Shown piece by piece: positions 43,101-53,250 of a DNA stretch of 64,000 bases; positions within the stretch are counted from its first letter, which is position 1; each line of letters starts with the position of its first letter. The notes below the pieces were generated by a model that was not told the DNA's origin, ran no database searches, and saw only the letters and a program-made list of their open reading frames with translations. Origin of the DNA: Icerya purchasi. Lineage: Eukaryota; Arthropoda; Insecta; Hemiptera; Monophlebidae. A program made the position numbers and the translations under genes. Location of the stretch: contig CM077116.1 in the NCBI GenBank assembly GCA_039619475.1, positions 105,445,164 to 105,509,163 of the forward strand, in the 5' to 3' direction.

Positions 43101-45064
43101 TTTTTGGGATTGTCAGGATCTTTAACATAGACGACTGCTTTTCGCTTGAATATTTCTTTAGGTAATTCCATCATTGTTGGACTATGTTCTGTTTCATCTG
43201 GTACAAAAGGTACTTGCATTAACAGTGGAGTTTGCAAATCATGTGATGTTACCTGTGATGGTAAAAGTGTTGATGTAGCCAATGGAATGAAATCTCAGAA
43301 TTAATGTTGCGATGGTACTTGTAATGATGTTGATGTTTCTTCTGCAGGTGGCGGCATATGTATATTCCGGAAATCGTCCAGAAACATAGCATTATCATTA
43401 TCATTTATGAAAAAATTTTGAATGGAATCTGTGGCATTATTGACAATTGATTCAGTATTGTTATTCATATTCAATTATTATTGTAATATTTATACAAAAA
43501 AAAAGACATAAAATAAAGAGCAAATGAAAAAGAGAAAAGATGTAGGAAATTACAGTCTTTTTGGAAAACATACACAACTTTGATTTTGTACTTGCATGTA
43601 CTTTGATCTGTATAGTCGGTTTCTATCAGCTTGTATAAGTTGATTGATACAGCATTCATTCTTTCAAACATTTCAATATCTGCTAGCAATTGGATCGGTA
43701 GGCGAATGAAGTTGAAATTATATACTTTCTATAGTATGTTGTACTGCCACATCGATGATGGTTTTGTTGTAAATTTCACTAAAACTGCATACATGAAACT
43801 ATTTTTATTTTTGTGATTGTCAGGATCTTTAACATAGACGACTGCTTTTCGCTTGAATATTTCTTTAGGTAATTCCATCATTGTTGGACTATGTTCTGTT
43901 TCATCTGGTACAAAAGGTACTTGCATTAACAGTGGAGTTTGCAAATCATGTGATGTTACCTGTGATGGTAAAAGTGTTGATGTAGCTAATGGAATGAAAT
44001 CTCAGAATTAATGTTGCGATGGTACTTGTAATGATGTTGATGTTTCTTCTGCAGGTGGCGGCATATGTATATTCGGGAAATCGTCCAGAAACGTAGCATT
44101 ATCATTATCATTTATGAAAAAATTTTGAATGGAATCTGCGGCATTATTGACAATTGATTCAGTATTGTTATTCATATTCGATTATTATTGTAATATTTAT
44201 ACTAAAAAAAAGACATAAAATAAAGAGCAAACGAAAAAGAGAAAAGATGTAGGAAATTACAGTCTTTTTGGAAAACATACACAACTTTGATTTTGTACCT
44301 GCACGTACTTTGATCTGTATAGTCGGTTTCTATCAGCTTGTATAAGTTGATTGATACAGCATTCATTCTTTCAAACATTTCAATATCTGCTAGCAATTGG
44401 ATCGGTAGGCGAATGAAGTTGAAATTATATACTTTCTATAGTATGTTGTACTGCCACATCGATGATGGTTTTGTTGTAAATTTCACTAAAACTGCATACA
44501 TGAAACTATTTTTATTTTTGGAATTTGTCTGGATCTTTAACATAGACGACTGCTTTTCGCTTGAATATTTCTTTAGGTAATTCCATCATTGTTGGACTAT
44601 GTTCTGTTTCATCTTGTACAAAATGTACTTGCATTAACAATGGAGTTTGCAAATCATGTGACGTTACCTGTGATGGTAAAATTGTTGATGTAGCCAATGG
44701 AATGAAATCTCAGAATTAATGTTGCAATGGTACTTGTAATGATGTTGATGTTTCTTCTGCTGGTGGCGGCATATGTATATTCGGGAAATCGTCCAGAAAC
44801 ATAGCATTATCATTATCATTTATGAAAAAATTTTGAATGGAATCCACGGCATTATTGACATTTGATTCGGTATTGTTATTCATATTCGATTATTATTGTA
44901 ATATTTATACTAAAAAAAAGACATAAAATAAAGAGCGAACGAAAAAGAGAAAAGATGTAGAAAATTACAGTCCTTTTGGAAAACATACACAACTTTGATT
45001 TTGTGCTTACATGTATTTTGATCTGTATAGTCAGTTTCTATTAGCTTGTTTAACTTGATTGATA
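37107..45064 (-). repeat. Higher-order repeat block 3 and diverged right edge of the array
   Basis: The segment from about 37,107 recurs from about 42,764. Both carry caaatgaaaaagag (about 37,865 and 43,522), a monomer with tttttgtgattgtc, and a monomer with a 1-bp insertion (ggaatttgtctgg, about 39,570 and 44,520). The offset is eight monomers plus 1 bp for the first marker and seven plus 1 for the last, so the second copy has lost one monomer. The final monomer (about 44,436-45,064) has many private changes, such as catcttgtac, gaatccacgg and tttgattcgg. This is the pattern expected at an array edge that is no longer homogenised. Confidence 0.8.
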
Positions 45065-45430
45065 TGTCCATCATTGTCAGTCCCAGGTGTGTGGCAAATG
45101 ACCAGCATGTAAATGTGATTTTCTAACATGATACATTTATCTTCTAAACCATTGATGGCTAGCTTTGTAGAATGTATCATGTATATTTTCCACCTAAAAC
45201 TTCTTATTATATGAGCATTACAGTAATTTTTGGTGGTAATATTGTTATTATTAAATATGCACAATTTATACTGTTAAAACGTTATTTCATTTTTGGTTAT
45301 ATTGTAAGGAATACCCTTACATTTTGTTATAACAGACTTATTATCTACCTTAATACTATAAACTTTCGAACACAACCCCACAAATGCTGTCACTTGTATT
45401 CCACTCATTTCATCTTTAAACTTTCCTAAC
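45065..45430 (-). pseudogene. Polymerase C-terminal fragment abutting the satellite
   Basis: The minus strand encodes FVGLCSKVYSIKVDNKS, then KCKGI and KNEITF, followed by a stop and a 77-codon open stretch (45,264-45,031) with KLAINGLEDKCIM. From recall this resembles the region after the catalytic motifs of Polinton-like type-B polymerases. It is in the same orientation as the larger polymerase remnant at 47-49.5 kb and is separated from it by unrelated sequence. At its end it runs straight into the satellite, whose first bases here encode the end of the satellite frame. No catalytic residue is present, so the assignment is tentative. Confidence 0.45.
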
Positions 45431-45469
45431 CCATCACTGTAACAACCAAATTATTTGAAGCTGACAAAT

Positions 45470-46167
45470 TTTCCAATTGTTTGACTGTCTAGATAAAATT
45501 ATCATTCACTACTGCAAGATTGCTGTCAGTAATACTCTTTAAATTATGGTAATCATGTTTATCTTTCATTAGACATTTATCATCATTGGCCATAATCACC
45601 AAACAATCACTATTGATAATAGCAGCCACTAATAAGTTACCTTCAAATCAACTAGAATGCAGGCTTTAGTTGACCATAGTTTTTCCAGAACTTTGAATAC
45701 ACATACTGATGTTTTTTTTAGGATATCTAATTCTGGCTGCTTTATTACCACTCTAGTCAGTGAAATTCTAGCATCTAAAAGTTCCTCATTTGTTCATTGA
45801 GGATCGTGTTTTATATCATCTTTGAAAAATGTTTCTAGTAACAGAGGAAAAAATCTGTAACTTTCATGGACTCCAGGATGTCTTTGTGTATATGATCCTG
45901 TTGCTAATATTTGAATGACTCACTCTATTGGTGTAATTTCACAGAATTTTGCAGTAAGTGATGTTTCATCTTCGTAGTTATTATTCTATTATAATTTAAT
46001 ATTTCGAAAACTTTCATATTTGTTTTTGTGGAAATAGCAGCTTTTCCTTCCAAACAGTGACTTCTAATGCCATTGCCAGCTGTTATTCTATCCTTACTAA
46101 CAGCTTTTACAAAATCTTCTGATAATTTCAATATTAATTTTGTATTACTTTTGTTTACTACTTCCAT
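45470..46167 (-). pseudogene. Decayed frame of unknown function inside the polymerase remnant
   Basis: From a candidate ATG at 46,167-46,165 the minus strand is open to a stop at 45,925, containing KLILKLSEDFVKAVSKDR and ITAGNGIRSHCLEGKAAIS. Below it, fragments in shifted or interrupted frames continue to about 45,470, including LDARISLTRVVIKQPELDIL and VFKVLEKLWSTKACILVDL. The pieces look like one former protein of roughly 200 residues, now broken by several stops and frameshifts. I do not recognise the family. Its position between polymerase parts, on the same strand, suggests either another gene of the same element that was rearranged or an inserted gene. Confidence 0.4.
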
Positions 46168-46247
46168 TGTGATAAAATTAACAGTGTATGCAGTTTTTAA
46201 ATAAATTATTTCCAGAGATAAGATTAGAAACATTGAAGTGCAACACA

Positions 46248-47160
46248 ATGCAGAACTCTGAACTAACAGATTGACTGTTTTGTAGTGATAAAGAACGAAC
46301 TGAAGACTAGTTGATTGGGAAATTATTATAAAGTACTAATTGTAAATGAACCATTGAACTAGGGAATATGCACGTTCTTAGTACAGGAATTCTTAAAATT
46401 TTAAATACAAATTACATCTTTTTCAAATGCATAAAAATATAATAAAAAGTACCTAAACCATTATTTTTCTCTGTTGATGAAGACTGTCCAACAGCAACAA
46501 GTATATATATATGTAGCCAGAAAATGAAGAGGCCAGCCTGACTTAAAAGCGATCAGAGCAGAATTCACTCTGGGATAAGTATGGATTTTCATACCCACCC
46601 GCACCACTACTATAAAGACAGCCAATAATAATTTCCATCTTTTGTTTAAATTCGGGGTATTTATCTCTGCTCTACTACCATCGAGCCAGAGCATAGCCAT
46701 TGACAGTTCACTATTAGCTCCCTTATCAATTATTATTATTATTATTATTATATATATCTGCACATGGACCTGACCAGTTCAAGACAATATATGTATATAT
46801 CCTATGTTTTAAACTTCTAGTAAGGGTGTAGCGCAGCAGTTCCCAAAGTGGGTTTTACAAGAAAATGATCAAGGTTACCTTCCAACTAGAAAAAATCTGA
46901 GAAACCAAGAATAAGCTAAAATGTTATTGCTAAGTGGGAACGACATGCTTTTTTTTTTTTTAAAACCTAAAATTGCATTTTACATTGTAATTTCTACAAT
47001 AACTTTTGAATCAAATTTGTATTATTTTTGTTAAAATTAAAATTTGAAAATAATCACATCATTTTGCATAAAAAAATGTCTCAGAAACTTTTACTTGTTC
47101 ATTTAAAATAAAATTGATGCCAATCTGACTATTAAATTAATTAATCATTCAGTTTTATAA
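46248..47160. other. Non-coding stretch with an inserted island and simple repeats
   Basis: This AT-rich sequence interrupts the polymerase remnant between motif B (47,214) and the C-terminal fragment. It includes a GC-richer island at about 46,487-46,795 flanked by (TA)n and (ATT)n tracts. That island has an open 100-codon minus frame (46,763-46,461), but part of it is just the translated microsatellite. At 46,828 a cagcagttcccaaagtggg sequence resembles one end of a hAT-type element, without a visible partner end. Polymerase motif C was not found here. Confidence 0.4.
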
Positions 47161-49517
47161 TTATAAAAAAATTAAACAAATTTGTAACATGATAGATTTA
47201 TTTTTTGTCTAATTTGGCCAAAAACACTATTATTCATAAGCTTTCAAAGGTTCTTCTTGAACTCATTGGAAGCTTTTTGTCATAAACTAGTATTAAGATC
47301 TATATATTGTTTAAGCCGGCGCAATTGGCTAAATGATATGCCTCAATGAATTATTTTTAGTATAAGACTGTGAGACAATACTAATTTTAAATATTTAATA
47401 TGTATTATATAATTATTTTTATGTTCTAATGTAGCAACTAATTTTTTTACCACTCTTTTCTTTGAAACCGCCTTCCTTTCTGGAAGGAATAGTAAATCAT
47501 TATGCATTTTGTGTAGGTTTGTAGGATACTGCAAATCCACTTCAAATGCAAAACCTGTCTTGCCATCAAGATCGATATTATCAAAATTAAATTACTCAAT
47601 TTCTTGTTCGGTCATCCATTTGAAACCCCCAATGGGAAGGGATGGCATAACCATACAAATTATTAGTGTCTAAATATAAAATATAATTATTTTCTTCGGC
47701 TGTTGATGAAGATGATGCAGATGACGACGAGGCCGGTACGTTATTATTTGTAATTATTTTTGAACACATTGCATTAAACCACCGTATATTCCAGATTCGA
47801 AAAACATATACATATCATAATCTGTTAATAATTCGAGACGAATACTAGTCACTTTGAACATGGCATTAAAACTAAACCCTGGCACAGTATAGGACTATGC
47901 AGGGTCTAATTTATAAATATTAAAACATACTGACCTAAAATTTTTGAAAATATCTGCTAATAATAAAACGTCCGTCTGCAAATATTTATCGGGATACTCC
48001 CCCAAATTCCAAACTCCAAGGATATTCCATATGTTTTGTGTATGTGCATATGCTTAATCCATGATTGTTGATTTCATCAGGGAACTGTAAAATGCTGACT
48101 GCAGTGGTAACGTTTATTCTTCCAGTTTTGACAGATCACTGCAATATTCATAGGGGAAATATCCTTTTTGTCTATGATAAAAGCCACTATCGGGCAGGTA
48201 ACTCGCTAATTTTTCCAGACTCGACACTATGAAATCGAAAGAATTAACGAAACAGAGCTGGAATTTGCCTGGCACAACTTGTTTTGAAAATCCTTTATAT
48301 TTTTCTTCGCTGTTTACGAGTACGTTAATGTCTAATGTGTCATAAGCCAACTTGTGGACGATGAGATGGCTATCATAACTGGTAAGGTTAGGTATAATTA
48401 CAGGTAGGAAATACAGAAATCACATTTCCAGATTACACTTCAAGTGTGCAGTGCTGCAAAATTTACTAGTTAAGTGATCATGGTCCCGAACTTTATCATT
48501 GTTTATAATTGCTTTCAAGCAAATATTACATATTGTAGCATTGTCGAATGCTACAATATCACTTGGACATAACAATCAATTTATTTCGTTTATAAATATC
48601 GTATATTGTTTTTGCATCTTCCACAAGACTCTCAATGAATTTTTTTGCAGCCTGGGGGCCGCAATATAGTCTTTGTCTGTGCAAAAATTGAGTCACTTCA
48701 TAATCTTCCGCCTGTGAAATGATTAAATATGAATAGCTCATAGGCATGTGCCTATGAACTTTAACAGGTATTTGAATGTGGCAACTCACATTGCATATGT
48801 CTTATGCCCAGTTCTTCTTCTTCCTCTTCCTCCTCCTCATCATTTTCACAATTCTCATTGTTTACAACAGGCTGAATAAAACACTCAAAGTCTGCATATA
48901 CAGAAAAAGGCACATACTGTTGCTGTCGCAACTTATCGAACTGTAAAATATTTTTTTCCTGTTTGGGCATTTCTACTGCCACCACTGATTGATCGCTACA
49001 AATTTTTCAATGTTCTTCTTTACAAGTACTAATAACATTTGGCAACAGGAAAAATAACAATGCCCACAATAATATGTTTGCAAAATTTAACTTTACCTTG
49101 AGGTATACAATTTTATCAATTGTCCAACCCGAGCCCTTCACATGCTTGAATTTCTAGAGTTTTTCTTTTATTTCACGGACCGAAGTATTGTAAAATTCAT
49201 TTAAATTGGCCCCTGCAACTAAATGTTTCCACTCTGACCAAAAATACATTTGTGTGACATGATCACGCGGTCGCTCTACAAAATATGGAATGTAACACCA
49301 TATTGAATTTTAACCCTGTTCCTATATTTTTTGTTATTAAATCTGAAATGGTAGGTTGTACATATTTTAAAAATTTACTAATGTGTCTGATATTAAAATT
49401 ATCATTTACAATCCAAAGCGTCTCAAGCCTTTTATGAAATTTAGTGTCAATGTTTTCTACATGAAATGGTATGTGCAATGGGAACAATTTAGCTAATTCA
49501 GCGTTTGAAACAGCCAT
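47160..49517 (-). pseudogene. Maverick/Polinton-like type-B DNA polymerase, decayed
   Basis: The minus-strand pieces keep family order. An N-terminal domain (MAVSNAEL, 49,517-49,263) is followed by a frameshift, then GSGWTIDKIVYLKV (GSGW at 49,135-49,124), a zinc finger with CGHC (49,068-49,057) and exonuclease I with VYADFECF (Asp and Glu at 48,892-48,884). Next come a Glu-rich run, an endonuclease-VII-like zinc module with CNIC (48,530-48,519) and DHDH (48,485-48,474), SLEKLASYLP (48,350-48,114 frame), and YPDKYLQTDVLLLADIF (47,996-47,946, exonuclease III). Polymerase motif A, YLDTNNLYGYAIPS, is at 47,676-47,635, and motif B, KLMNNSVFGQ, at 47,243-47,214. Several frameshifts and stops (for example 49,156-49,154 and 47,246-47,244) and the absence of motif C show it is dead. 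Such enzymes replicate the linear DNA of Polintons and related viruses by protein priming. The start at 49,517 is preferred over 49,577 because of the TATA box at 49,605. Confidence 0.8.
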
Positions 49518-49597
49518 TATAAAAATCACTATTAACAAAAACAAAACAAAAAATGAAAAACTATTTTTACTAGTCAAAAAGTTACTACCGTGAATCG

Positions 49598-49605
49598 TAT
49601 TTATA
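49598..49605 (-). promoter_or_regulatory. TATA box of the polymerase remnant
   Basis: TATAAATA on the minus strand lies 80 bp upstream of the ATG at 49,517. A start of transcription 25-30 bp downstream (near 49,570) would fall after the alternative ATG at 49,577, which favours 49,517 as the start codon. This is inference from spacing only. Confidence 0.4.
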
Positions 49606-49619
49606 TTATTTTTAAAAAA

Positions 49620-49815
49620 TCACTTTGAAAAATATTTAGAACCCTTCGAAAAACATAGAACTGTAACACACGAAGTCACAAAACCAAATGATCAAAGAAA
49701 TCTGCTTTCACCAACTAACTACCCTTTGAATTTCAAACTTGCAACAATAAAACAGGGTTTTTCAGCAAATATGTCTGTAAAAGCATGTTTCACAGATGTT
49801 ACAAAAGACCTTTTT
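49620..49815 (-). repeat. Leader-like segment, copy 1 (diverged copy at 53.87 kb)
   Basis: Upstream of the polymerase remnant the minus strand reads gatcatttggttttgtgac and later tttttcaaagtgatttt. The same order of blocks occurs at 53,870-54,090 (gatcatttggatttgagat, cttcaaagtgatttca). Both also share a block with an aaaaca...tgtctg.aaaagc pattern. Identity is partial, judged by eye. See the matching entry at 53,870. Confidence 0.4.
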
Positions 49816-50379
49816 TTTTGTAGTGACGGATTTAGATCATGTCAGGGCCCAAAAAGATACTTTCTAATTCATTATTTATGTTTCTTTCAAGGTTATAGAC
49901 ATCTGGTTTTTAAAAGATTGAATAAGTTGTTATTTAGGGATATTATTTTAACTTGAAATTGAATAGCTCAATTTGGTATATAAGTGTTAAAAACAGACCT
50001 TCTTTATTCCATTGTTGTAAAATGACTTTTTGAAAAATAAGCATAAACCCTAAATGCTCATATAATTTTTTCTGTTCTTTTTTTATTTATGTGATCATAT
50101 ATACTAGAATATAAATTGGTTTGGGAAACATGTTTATGATAAAAACATATGTCAGAATAATGTATAATAATAATAATAATATGAAATAATAAATCTCCTT
50201 AAATAAAACATGAAAAATATATTTATAATGTATATACAGTGTTTTTTTCAGATATTATAAGATCCAAATTTTCTATAATACTTAATTTTTTTTTATTTAT
50301 TTTTTTTTATAAGAAATGTATCTACACTCATCAACAATTATAATTGTTGACAGTTTTTTTAAATTTTTTAAAATTAAAG
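49816..50379. other. Stretch with no recognised gene
   Basis: Very AT-rich sequence with T-runs, a short (TAA)n tract near 50,166-50,182 and no convincing coding frame. Nothing beyond simple sequence is seen here. Confidence 0.6.
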
Positions 50380-51385
50380 TTAAAAACATAATAAATTAAC
50401 ACAATAATTATATGACAACTTGTAATCCAACGTTTTAGAGAAAATGGTGAAAAAAACTTTGTCGTCAATCGAGTTATAATTAATTAAATTATAATATAGT
50501 CCGCCATATACATTGTCATAATTAAAATCATAAATACTAAAATTAAAATTATTTATAACACTACACACTAAATCGTTAATAAAATCTATATCCTCCTCAC
50601 AGTCCACATTACAAATAATGTTTTTCTTAGTGCTAAAATCTGATGTATTAGATGATAAATCTAATTTGTTTTTCTGTATGCATGTAAAGATCTCATAATT
50701 ATAAAAATTAATCGATTTTTCTTTACAATGCAGAAATAATTTATGGTCTGTAAAATTCTTACAATACACTCCAAAAGGTTCTGCATGTTTCAGGATATTA
50801 TTCGAAAATAATACCCCTACACTGTCCATGACTGTATGCACATCTTTCTAGATTGTATTGCAAGAATCTTTTTTTTTCATTGCATTAAATAAATGTAATT
50901 TTGTATTATACTTTGATAAATCTAAATTTAAAATTTGACTTCTCTTAATTAAAATATTAATTAAATCTTTGTATGGTACTTTTCAATATAATGACATATT
51001 CTCTTTTAAATTATTTTTATAAAATTCGTGTTGTGGGGAGGTGCAAATATTGAAAACAGTTTCATAGTAAGATTTTAATTCTAATTCTATTATTGCTAAC
51101 AATATTTTGAATTCTTTAATATATACAGGACTAACGATATTTACATGTAGTAAGGGAATAAATGTTTTAAAATGTGGTCATAATTGTAAATGTGATCATC
51201 CTGATTGTTGAGAAGGTGATAATTCCCGCATAAATGCTTTTAGCACAATAACATTTTATAGTAGGTTGAAAATTATTATAATATTTATTGTTTAGGACAT
51301 CTTTACACACGCATTTTTTAGTATTTTTTTTATTTTTATTTGATATAAAACATGATGACAATAATGAAATTGCAAAAGATTTCAT
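50380..51385 (-). pseudogene. Decayed long frame, unrecognised, possibly viral
   Basis: On the minus strand one frame runs from about 51,177 to its stop at 50,380 (about 266 codons). It is interrupted only by a TGA at 50,985-50,983 and a TAG at 50,850-50,848. The last piece has an ATG at 829 (50,829) and 149 codons rich in Asn, Asp, Tyr and Phe. Upstream, a 72-codon frame (51,385-51,167) has a Cys-rich part (CVCKD and CYC), and a third frame continues the similarity in composition. These pieces probably formed one protein. I do not recognise the family. The AT-driven amino-acid bias and the shared orientation with the polymerase remnant suggest an integrated virus-like or Polinton-like gene, but that is inference. 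Confidence 0.35.
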
Positions 51386-51590
51386 GTTACTGATTGTGAA
51401 GATGAATGTAAATGTTACCTGAAAAAAAAAAGTATGGGTACAATCTTTAGATTTTATTTATTTTTATATATTTTTTTTTATTTTTCTTATTTTATAAAGA
51501 AGGGAAGTAAATTTTAGTAGAGTAATCAATGTTGTATTACTTTTTTTCTTTTTTAAATAGAAAATCATCATGTATTAAGTCAGAATTTTC
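51386..51590. other. Non-coding, T-rich
   Basis: Runs of T and A without a reading frame. It lies between the decayed frame and the poly(A) tail of the non-LTR element. Confidence 0.6.
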
Positions 51591-52004
51591 TTTTTTTTTT
51601 TTTTTTTTTACGGTGCCATGTACTGCTACTATGGCCAGAGACACCGGTTGTAAAATTTATATTAGGGGAAAAAGTTTAGTACGTTTGAGGAATTGGAAAG
51701 TTTGATCGATCATTTTAGGATTATCAGAGATGGTGGATGAGAACGTAGAGGGCCAATTCATACGATAGGACTGAAAGACGGAACATTCATGGAGGACATG
51801 GACAACCGTTATTGGTTGCTGGCCGCAATAGCAGCATAATGGAGCATCTTTCCGATCTAGAATATGCTTGTGAGTGAGAGTTGTATGTCCGATGCGGAGC
51901 CGGGCCAAAACTACTTCTTCACGACGCGATGGTTGAATCGACGTTTTCCAAGGAAGTATGTCTGCCTTTATGCTTTCTTTTTCAGCATTTGGTTTTGTAA
52001 ACAT
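51591..52004 (-). mobile_element. 5'-truncated non-LTR retrotransposon, C-terminal zinc knuckle and poly(A) tail
   Basis: The minus-strand frame 52,004-51,657 (115 codons) contains RREEVVLARLRIGHTTLTH and CCYCGQQPITVVHVLHEC. This is a C-x2-C...H...C zinc knuckle of the kind found after RNase H at the C-terminus of ORF2 in Jockey/I/R1-type elements. After the stop come about 48 bp of 3' UTR and then a 19-bp A tract (T at 51,591-51,609 on the plus strand). The 5' end is lost just above 52,004, as expected from incomplete reverse transcription. The reverse transcriptase domain is absent, so the copy is dead. No clear target-site duplication was seen. The frame itself is undamaged, so the insertion may be fairly young. 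Confidence 0.85.
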
Positions 52005-52103
52005 ACAAATAAAAAATATATATAGAGATAATTGAGCTCATAATAAAATACCAGAAATACAAATCAACAATATATGTACATATAAATAAATTGATGTACT
52101 CAC

Positions 52104-52165
52104 CAGCAGCAAACGATATAAATAATTTGTTGCGAAGGTCTTCCGCTATTCCCTTTCAGATACTT
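52104..52165 (-). other. Possible exon with strong splice donor
   Basis: The minus strand reads GCTGCTG then GTGAGTACATC, with the last exon base at 52,104. The donor is close to consensus. The upstream limit is uncertain; an AG near 52,165 would serve as acceptor. One frame of the exon reads GIAEDLRNKLFISFAAG. It may be the third exon of the minus-strand transcript suggested by 53,853 and 52,692. No family is recognised. Confidence 0.25.
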
Positions 52166-52691
52166 GGTATATTAAGATAGCTCACTACTCGGATGGGTTT
52201 TATTTTTTAATTGACATATTTTCTTCATGTGAAAAGGGATTGGCCAAATAATCCTGTGCTAAAGAAACAAATTAAAAATATAGATTACTATAGCAATAGT
52301 GTTTTAGGAAAAATAAATTGTAATTTTATCATTATATATTTACAAATAAATCTGATATTTTCAAAAAATAACCTCTTTTCTAAATTTCATTATTCATATA
52401 TGAAAAACATGAAATTCTATAAATTAAATATATCAACATAATATCAGTATACAGCATAATATAAAATAATAAGACATAAAACAACATAAATATTTGTAAA
52501 AATGATAATGTATGGCATTCGTAATTTAGTTCAATTATAATGTGTAAGGAATGAGTAGAATTAATGGAAAATTGAGAAAAACTGTTGGAAGTAATGTAAA
52601 AATCGCGAGAAATGTAAAAATCTGTGAATACGATTCATTAAATTGAAGGACGAAAATAATTTGGAAGATAAAAAATCAAACATTTACTTAC
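52166..52691. other. AT-rich stretch, no gene recognised
   Basis: Possible intron between the two candidate exons. A 76-codon plus-strand frame (52,211-52,441) is rich in Asn, Ile, Lys and Tyr and looks like a by-product of AT-rich DNA. Confidence 0.5.
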
Positions 52692-52825
52692 TGCTATATT
52701 TTTTCTAAAATATTTAATATTGTTGAGCTTGATGTACCGCATGGTTGCCCTTTCAGCGAATATAAGATTAAACCAATAATCAGCTCGCACCAAATAATTA
52801 TTTTCAAAAAACAAAACAGGATGCA
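52692..52825 (-). other. Possible 134-nt internal exon
   Basis: On the minus strand a pyrimidine-rich acceptor (tctttttttctag, AG at 827-826 of 52.8 kb) is followed by 134 nt open in one frame. It contains MRYIKLNNIKYF and ends at GCA before GTAAGTAAATG. Both splice sites fit consensus. The protein is not recognised. It lies between two other candidate exons on the same strand. A short open exon in AT-rich DNA can arise by chance. Confidence 0.3.
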
Positions 52826-53250
52826 CTAGAAAAAAAGACGAAGAAATTAATATAATGTAAAATAAAAAAATGTAATAAATTTATCTTGGACAAATATATC
52901 TTCATTACTTTTATCAGATGAAAGAAAAGTCTATTCATTGTATATTTTATTTAAGTTAAGGATGTAATTTTTTTAATAAATCATTAATAATACTGTATGA
53001 AAACATAAAGTAATACTGAATCGAAAGATAATTTTTTATAGTGACATATTGTATAAAGTAATTCGTGAGAAATAAAAAAATTTTTGTCAATATATTTGTT
53101 GTCGTCATTTTTTTTGAATTCCCATCTTGTTCCGACTTAGCTATCTCTTTCCGCTTTTCGCTTTTACTTCCTTGTAGCTGTTTTTTTACTCTTTTAAATA
53201 CCTTTTCTTCTTTTTTTATTTTTCCCCCGTATTTTATTTTTAATTTTGTG
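52826..53250. other. Non-coding stretch
   Basis: AT-rich sequence with T-runs. The 62-codon plus frame at 53,065-53,253 is Phe-rich and unsupported. Confidence 0.5.

Larger units (their letters stand above)
1..45064 (-). repeat. 707-bp satellite array, about 63.7 head-to-tail copies
   Basis: The same sequence recurs every 707 bp from base 1 to about 45,064. For example, the block starting agacgactgcttttcgcttg recurs at 1, 708, 1415 and so on. Copies differ by a few substitutions; only two 1-bp insertions were noticed (about 39,572 and 44,522). Similarity ends near 45,064, inside the stretch that normally reads ttgattgatacagc. The array continues off the left edge, so its full length is unknown. 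The strand is given as minus because the only long frame of the monomer runs that way. There are no unique spacers and no terminal repeats between copies, so this is a satellite, not a CRISPR array or a row of complete transposons. Long near-identical arrays may be collapsed or mis-ordered in an assembly, so the copy number is provisional. Confidence 0.98.

Noticed and set aside
503..44580. Plus-strand frames of 61-91 codons recurring in the satellite
   Set aside because: They are antisense shadows of the minus-strand frame, vary with single substitutions and have no start context or family similarity.
1..45064. CRISPR-like regular repeat spacing
   Set aside because: The repeat unit is 707 bp and abuts the next copy directly; there are no short repeats with unique spacers and no cas genes.
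46461..46763. 100-codon minus frame as a gene
   Set aside because: Part of it is translated (ATT)n and (TA)n, it has no recognised domain, and it lies within an inserted island.
48790..48850. Acidic domain encoded by the Glu run in the polymerase remnant
   Set aside because: It is a GAA/GAG-type simple repeat expansion in a frameshifted pseudogene and not a conserved domain.
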